Positions 60,424 to 64,000 of a stretch of DNA of 64,000 bases are shown here, piece by piece (the stretch's first letter is position 1; each line of letters starts with the position of its first letter). The DNA is from Labedella populi. GTDB lineage: Bacteria; Actinomycetota; Actinomycetes; Actinomycetales; Microbacteriaceae. Position numbers and translations under genes: made by a program. A model generated the notes under the pieces. The model did no database searches and was not told the DNA's origin. It saw only the letters and a list, made by a program, of their open reading frames with translations. Where the stretch lies: NCBI RefSeq assembly GCF_004078655.1, contig NZ_RZNC01000002.1, positions 434,001 to 498,000 on the forward strand. The letters are read 5' to 3'.

Positions 60424-60570
60424 CTGAGCGCACGCAATGCTCTGAAACCAACGCAACGCCCTGAAACCAACGCAACGCCCTGAAACCAACGCAACGCCCT
60501 GAAACCAACGCAACGCGCTGAACGCATGCAACCCTGAACGCACGCAACGCCCTGAAAGCAGCAGCGCGCC
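60424..60570. repeat. 19-bp tandem array in the DUF4307 / mca divergent gap
   Basis: Four exact or near-exact copies of CTGAAACCAACGCAACGCC at 60442-60517, with degenerate copies on both sides (CTGAGCGCACGCAATGCT before; CTGAACGCATGCAAC, CCTGAACGCACGCAACGCC and CTGAAAGCAGCAGCGCGCC after). There are no spacers, so it is not CRISPR. Confidence 0.95.
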
Positions 60571-60623
60571 TTCTCCCGCCCGCACTTCGAAGGACAGTGA
60601 TTCCCCGTGATCCTGAGACGGTT

Positions 60624-61490
60624 ATGACGCTGAGACTGCTCGCCGTGCACGCTCACCCCGACGACGAATCGTCGAAGGGGGCGGCGACGACCGCTGCGTA
60701 TCGCGCGCGCGGCGTCGAGGTCATGGTCGTGAGCCTCACCGGCGGTGAACGCGGAGAGGTCCTCAACCCCGGCCTCACCCGCATGGCGATGGCGGAGCGC
60801 GACCTTCCGGGTCTTCGTCGCCTCGAGATGGCCGACGCCGCAGCCGCGCTCGACGTGCAGCACCGATGGCTCGGGTACTACGACTCCGGGATGCCGTCGG
60901 AGGACGGCTCCCTCCCCGTGAACTCGTTCGCGTCGATCCCCGTTGAGATCTCGGCGGAAGCACTGGTGCGGGTCATCCGCGAGTTCCGGCCCCACGTCAT
61001 GACCACGTACGACGAGAACGGCGGGTATCCGCACCCGGACCACATCCGATGCCATGTCATCTCGATGTTCGCGTTCGAGGCGGCGGCGTCGAGAGACGCC
61101 TACCCCGACGCGGGGGAGCCGTGGCAGGTCTCGAAGGTCTACTACGACCAGATCTTCAACTACCCGCGTACCAAGGCGAACGCCGACATGCTGCTCGCGG
61201 AGTCGCCGGACTCGCCGCTCGCTGAGCAGCTCGCGGAGATGTTGACGTGGGTCGAGGGGCGCCCCGACCGTGCGACGGCTCACGTGCCCGTCGGCGACTT
61301 CCTGGAGAAGCGCGACGATGCATTGCGCGCGCACGAGTGCCAGGTCGCCCCGGACTCGCGCTTCTTCTTCTGGTCGAACGACCTGCAGCGCCGCGCCTGG
61401 CCGTTCGAGGACTTCGAGCTCGCCCGCAGCGTCGTGCCCGTGCGTGAGCGTGAAGACGATTTGTTCGAAGGGATCGAGGACACCGAATGA
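60624..61490 (+). CDS. mca: mycothiol S-conjugate amidase
   Basis: 288 aa. Zinc amidase of the MshB/LmbE fold that cleaves mycothiol adducts, releasing mercapturic acids during detoxification. The metal motif AVHAHPDDESSKGAA (His11, Asp14) and the third ligand in ENGGYPHPDHIRCH (His140) are clear. The YYDSGMP motif near 86 and the long C-terminus ending VREREDDLFEGIE favour Mca over MshB. It indicates the organism makes mycothiol. ATG 60624 gives the conserved MTLRLLAVHAHPDD start. An in-frame GTG at 60597 is possible. ATGA overlap with the next gene. Confidence 0.93.
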   Translation: MTLRLLAVHAHPDDESSKGAATTAAYRARGVEVMVVSLTGGERGEVLNPGLTRMAMAERDLPGLRRLEMADAAAALDVQHRWLGYYDSGMPSEDGSLPVNSFASIPVEISAEALVRVIREFRPHVMTTYDENGGYPHPDHIRCHVISMFAFEAAASRDAYPDAGEPWQVSKVYYDQIFNYPRTKANADMLLAESPDSPLAEQLAEMLTWVEGRPDRATAHVPVGDFLEKRDDALRAHECQVAPDSRFFFWSNDLQRRAWPFEDFELARSVVPVREREDDLFEGIEDTE

Positions 61491-61831
61491 CTCCGCTCGC
61501 CACCGTCACCTCCACGGTCATCGGATCGGGGCTCGCGCTCCTCGCCGAGGTCACGCCAACACCGAGCCCGGCGTCGTACGACACCGACCAGGTGACGCCC
61601 GGCGTCGTGGGGTTCGTGGTGACGTTCGCGCTCGCGATCCTCGTCATCCTGCTCGTACTGGATATGGTGCGCCGTGTGCGCCGCGTGAACTACCGTGCCC
61701 AGATCGCCGAGGAGCTCGATGCGGAGGAGCGCGCGCTCGCGGAGGCCGAGGCGGAGGCGGATGCCGGGCCGGCCGGCCGCGCCCCGCTCGCACCGCCGGC
61801 GTCGCCCCTCGACGACCCCGACCGGCGCTGA
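61487..61831 (+). CDS. small membrane protein, conserved hypothetical
   Basis: 114 aa. A weakly hydrophobic N-terminus (about 7-20), a Thr/Pro-rich stretch, then a clear membrane helix (about 40-60: GVVGFVVTFALAILVILLVL) with a charged coiled-coil tail (RRVRRVNYRAQIAEELDAEERALAEAEAEADA). Starts in an ATGA overlap with mca and is likely co-translated. Proteins like this follow mca in related genomes. No function is known to me. Confidence 0.82.
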   Translation: MTPLATVTSTVIGSGLALLAEVTPTPSPASYDTDQVTPGVVGFVVTFALAILVILLVLDMVRRVRRVNYRAQIAEELDAEERALAEAEAEADAGPAGRAPLAPPASPLDDPDRR

Positions 61832-61843
61832 ACGGGGCGCGGG

Positions 61844-61900
61844 CGAGACTCCGCGGCCGAGACTCCGCGGCCGAGGCTCCGCCGTCCGAGACTCCGCGCC
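61844..61900. repeat. 14-15 bp tandem array after the hemolysin-III-like gene
   Basis: Four copies: CGAGACTCCGCGGC twice, CGAGGCTCCGCCGTC, and CGAGACTCCGCGCC. It ends 2 bp before the stop codon of the leftward gene, as the array at 40-131 does for pmt. It may also fold as a hairpin (GGGCGCGG/CCGCGCCC at its ends). Confidence 0.75.
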
Positions 61901-61902
61901 CT

Positions 61903-62700
61903 TCAGCCGTTGTAGACGGGGTCGGTCGCGAGGAGGAAGATCGCCGTCCAGTGGCAGAGGAAGGCGATGACGGTGCAGACGTGGAACAGTTCGTGGAAAC
62001 CGAAGTGGCCCGGCCACGGGTTCGGCCGCTTCATCGCGTACATGACCGCGCCCCCCGTGTAGAGGAGCCCGCCGACGATCACGAGCGTCATGGTGAGCGC
62101 GTTCGCGTTCAGGATGTCGACGATGTACATCATCGCGATCCACCCGAGTCCGATGTACAGGGCCACGTAGAGCCAGCGGGGCGCCCCGATCCAGAAGACG
62201 CGGAAGCCGATGCCGACGAGGGCACCCGCCCACACCGAGACCAGCAGGATGACGCCCTTCGACGGGGGGAGGGCGAGTAGGGCGATCGGTGTATAGCTTC
62301 CGGCGATGAGCAGGAAGATGTTGGAGTGGTCGAAGCGCTTGAGCAGGACCTTCGCCCGCGGTGACCAGTCGAACCGGTGGTAGAGCGCCGACATGCCGAA
62401 GAGCAGGAGCGACGACATCGCGAAGACGGCCGAGGCCCACTTGGCCACCGGCCCCTCGGCGAGCGTGACGAGGACGATGCCCGCGATGACGGCGACCGGG
62501 AAGGTCCCGGCGTGGATCCAGCCGCGCCAGGTGGGGCGGACGTCGCCGGGGTGCGCATCCGAAGCGTCGATCACCGGGATGTAAGGGAGCTCCGGACCGC
62601 GAAGCTCGTCGGAGGCGACGACCTGCTCGGATCGCTGCGCGGCGCGCTCGCTCTCGGACCTCAGCGCGCCGGATCCGTCGTCATGCTGATGCGTGGCCAT
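61903..62700 (-). CDS. hemolysin III family (PAQR-type) membrane protein
   Basis: 265 aa, N-terminal cytoplasmic head of about 60 residues, then seven membrane helices. Family motifs: SALYHRFDW near 117, RFDHSNIFLLIAGSYTP near 135, GWIAMMYI near 190, and HFGFHELFHVCTVIAF near 235. The His/Asp/Ser residues are those proposed as a metal-dependent hydrolase site in PAQR receptors. Despite the name it need not be a toxin; similar YqfA/YplQ proteins appear to act in membrane homeostasis. ATG at 62700 with a TATTCT hexamer 6 nt upstream. The longer frame is rejected. Confidence 0.92.
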   Translation of the reverse strand: MATHQHDDGSGALRSESERAAQRSEQVVASDELRGPELPYIPVIDASDAHPGDVRPTWRGWIHAGTFPVAVIAGIVLVTLAEGPVAKWASAVFAMSSLLLFGMSALYHRFDWSPRAKVLLKRFDHSNIFLLIAGSYTPIALLALPPSKGVILLVSVWAGALVGIGFRVFWIGAPRWLYVALYIGLGWIAMMYIVDILNANALTMTLVIVGGLLYTGGAVMYAMKRPNPWPGHFGFHELFHVCTVIAFLCHWTAIFLLATDPVYNG

Positions 62701-62706
62701 GCCGTC

Positions 62707-62712
62707 AGAATA
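62707..62712 (-). promoter_or_regulatory. -10 element for the hemolysin-III-like gene (leaderless)
   Basis: TATTCT on the minus strand, 6 nt before the ATG at 62700. Confidence 0.5.
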
Positions 62713-62783
62713 ACGGCTCGGGCTGAGCGTCGACACCGGACGCGTCGGTCCGGCGTCTGTCCGTCCCTCGGCGCGAAGTGGAC

Positions 62784-62789
62784 TACCGT
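62784..62789 (+). promoter_or_regulatory. -10 element candidate for uppS (leaderless)
   Basis: TACCGT, then 6 nt, then the GTG at 62796. Confidence 0.45.
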
Positions 62790-62795
62790 AGCCCT

Positions 62796-63581
62796 GTGAC
62801 TGGGTGGACGGAGCCGTTGGGCCGCGGGGTGCTCTACCGACTCTACGAGAAGCGCCTCCGCCGGACTCTGGCGCCGGAGGCCCTCCCGCACCACGTCGCG
62901 ATGATCATCGACGGGAACCGCCGGTGGGCCCGCCAGTCCGGTTACGAGACCGTCGCGCACGGGCATCGCGCGGGGGCCGCGAAGATGAGGGAGTTTCTGA
63001 CGTGGTGCGACGACCTGGGCATCGGCGTCGTGACCCTCTACCTGCTCTCGAGCGACAACCTGACGAACCGGCCGGCGGACGAGCTCGGTCAACTCATCGA
63101 GATCATCGCCGACCTCGCGGAGGACGTGTCGCACTTCCGGAACTGGCGGGTACAGCACGTCGGTGATGCCGCGCGCCTGCCGGTCCCCCTCACCGCGGCC
63201 CTCTCGTCGGCGCAGGCACGGACGTCCGACCGGACGGGCCTCCACGTGAATCTCGCCGTGGGCTACGGGGGGCGCCACGAGATCGTCGACGCGATGCGGA
63301 CGATCGTGCGGAATCACCACCTCGACGGCGGCAGCCTCGACGAACTCGCTGAGCTGCTCACGCCCGACCTCATCGGCGAGCACCTCTACACGGGGGGACA
63401 ACCGGACCCGGACCTCGTGATCCGGACGTCGGGGGAGCAGCGTCTGAGCGACTTCATGCTCTGGCAGAGCGCTCACAGCGAGTTCTACTTCATGGAGGCG
63501 CTCGGCCCCGACATGCGCGAGGTCGACTTTCTCCGTGCCCTTCGCGACTACGCCCGCCGGAACCGTCGGTTCGGCGGTTGA
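62796..63581 (+). CDS. uppS: isoprenyl transferase (cis-prenyltransferase, undecaprenyl-diphosphate synthase family)
   Basis: 261 aa. Condenses isopentenyl diphosphate units to make the lipid carrier for peptidoglycan, or a shorter chain in some actinobacterial paralogues. Catalytic Asp39 in MIIDGNRRWARQSGYE, the GHRAGAAKMREF stretch near 60, the YLLSSDNLTNRP stretch near 85, and the C-terminal DLVIRTSGEQRLSDFMLWQSAHSEFYF near 207-233. Chain length cannot be read by eye. The GTG at 62796 is preferred. Substrates come from the MEP route that includes ispE in this window. Confidence 0.95.
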   Translation: MTGWTEPLGRGVLYRLYEKRLRRTLAPEALPHHVAMIIDGNRRWARQSGYETVAHGHRAGAAKMREFLTWCDDLGIGVVTLYLLSSDNLTNRPADELGQLIEIIADLAEDVSHFRNWRVQHVGDAARLPVPLTAALSSAQARTSDRTGLHVNLAVGYGGRHEIVDAMRTIVRNHHLDGGSLDELAELLTPDLIGEHLYTGGQPDPDLVIRTSGEQRLSDFMLWQSAHSEFYFMEALGPDMREVDFLRALRDYARRNRRFGG

Positions 63582-63615
63582 GCGCGATCGCGTCCGACTC
63601 GAAAGGCACGACAGC

Positions 63616-64000
63616 ATGAGCATGATCCCATCAGCGGCGTCCGGATCGACGGGTGCCGGCGGCGCTTCGGAGGCGTTCATCGCCGGGTTCACCGAGGATC
63701 CGGGCTATCTCGACTACGCGAAGGTCGGGCCGCTCTCGGCGACGGTCCGCGCCGAGGCGAACGCCGCACTCGACGTGCTCTCCCGCTTCCGGTTCGGTGC
63801 GTTCGATTCGCTCGCCGGTGCCGGTGAGCGTGCGCGGGCAGGCCTCAGTGCGGTGAGTGGATTCCGGCCCGACCAGTTCGTCGCGCAGCCGGCGACGAGC
63901 CACGGACTCCTGCAGGTGATGTTCGGGTTGAGCGGGACGTTGCTCGTGTCGCCGGCGGAGTTCCCGAGTCTTCCGGTGGCCGCGCGTCGCGCCGCCGATG
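63616..64000 (+). CDS. class V aminotransferase-fold PLP enzyme, partial (cut by window edge)
   Basis: First 128 codons only; the frame is still open at the edge. Begins MSMIPSAASG. Visible: FIAGFTEDPGYLDYAKVGPLS near residue 21, resembling the N-terminal NHGSxGxxP-type opening of kynureninase/isopenicillin-N-epimerase-like proteins, and the VAQPATSHGLLQVMFGL stretch near 92, where an ATS motif normally contacts PLP phosphate. Substrate unknown, and the PLP lysine lies beyond the window. The ATG at 63616 follows AAAGGCACG, a weak ribosome binding site, 34 bp after uppS. Confidence 0.75.
   Translation, partial: MSMIPSAASGSTGAGGASEAFIAGFTEDPGYLDYAKVGPLSATVRAEANAALDVLSRFRFGAFDSLAGAGERARAGLSAVSGFRPDQFVAQPATSHGLLQVMFGLSGTLLVSPAEFPSLPVAARRAAD

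Noticed and set aside
60424-60570. Possible CRISPR-like array
   Set aside because: Repeats are head-to-tail with no unique spacers and no cas genes nearby; it is a simple tandem repeat.

Overview
This window is high-GC DNA from an actinobacterium, most likely a member of the Microbacteriaceae. The reasons are the gene orders pmt<>rsmI-metG-tatD-rsmA-ispE, rplY-pth-mfd and eno-ftsB-DUF501, a mycothiol S-conjugate amidase (mca), a DUF4307 gene next to greA, G/C-rich third codon positions, and frequent GTG starts. I see no prophage, transposase, CRISPR array or rRNA operon. It reads as ordinary chromosome, with small accessory inserts at 12.5-15.3 kb and 35.3-36.1 kb.

Layout. 0.1-7.2 kb: protein O-mannosyltransferase, divergent from an RNA-maintenance and isoprenoid block (rsmI, metG, tatD, rsmA, ispE). 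7.5-15.3 kb: a large LuxR-type ATPase regulator, divergent from an ABC-F ATPase, then a secreted sialate-O-acetylesterase-like protein with a duplicated N-terminal module. 15.4-18.6 kb: methionine importer metQ-metN-metI and a MarR regulator. 18.7-22.7 kb: tRNA-Gln(UUG), glmU, prs and an APC permease. 22.8-30.1 kb: a CPBP-like membrane protein and a gluconate/idonate block (gnd < > gntK-gntP-idnO-like-idnD < gntR). Together these would import gluconate, convert L-idonate through 5-ketogluconate to gluconate, phosphorylate it and oxidise 6-phosphogluconate. 30.3-35.3 kb: rplY (L25/CTC), pth, mfd. 35.3-37.5 kb: a VOC protein in locally AT-richer DNA, and nhaA. 37.6-42.1 kb: mazG, an ABC exporter pair, hisS. 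42.3-46.8 kb: eno, ftsB-like, DUF501, a type II NADH dehydrogenase with an unusual charged tail, a very strong terminator, and a tRNA with a UAA anticodon. 46.8-53.5 kb: an Ig-like membrane protein, a D-amino-acid deaminase/aldolase family enzyme, an aldonolactone oxidase, lemA and an M48 protease. 53.6-64 kb: a repeat-bearing membrane protein, a YcaQ-type protein, an AI-2E family transporter, ilvA, greA, DUF4307, mca, a small membrane protein, a hemolysin-III family protein, uppS and the start of a PLP enzyme cut by the window edge.

Two features recur at DNA level. First, many start codons sit exactly 6-8 nt after a TANNNT-like -10 hexamer, which is the signature of leaderless mRNAs. Second, intergenic gaps repeatedly carry short tandem arrays (units of 7-22 bp), each gap with its own unit, including arrays on both sides of eno and one that runs directly into the ftsB ribosome binding site.

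The strongest oddities are: a glmU Shine-Dalgarno that is also the 3' end of a tRNA; a UAA-anticodon tRNA lacking the long variable arm expected of tRNA-Leu; a 20-codon mini-ORF linking two genes by ATGA at both ends; a terminator-like hairpin just before greA; and an idonate-dehydrogenase-like enzyme lacking the structural-zinc cysteines. I did not find an obvious new multi-gene defence or biosynthetic system.
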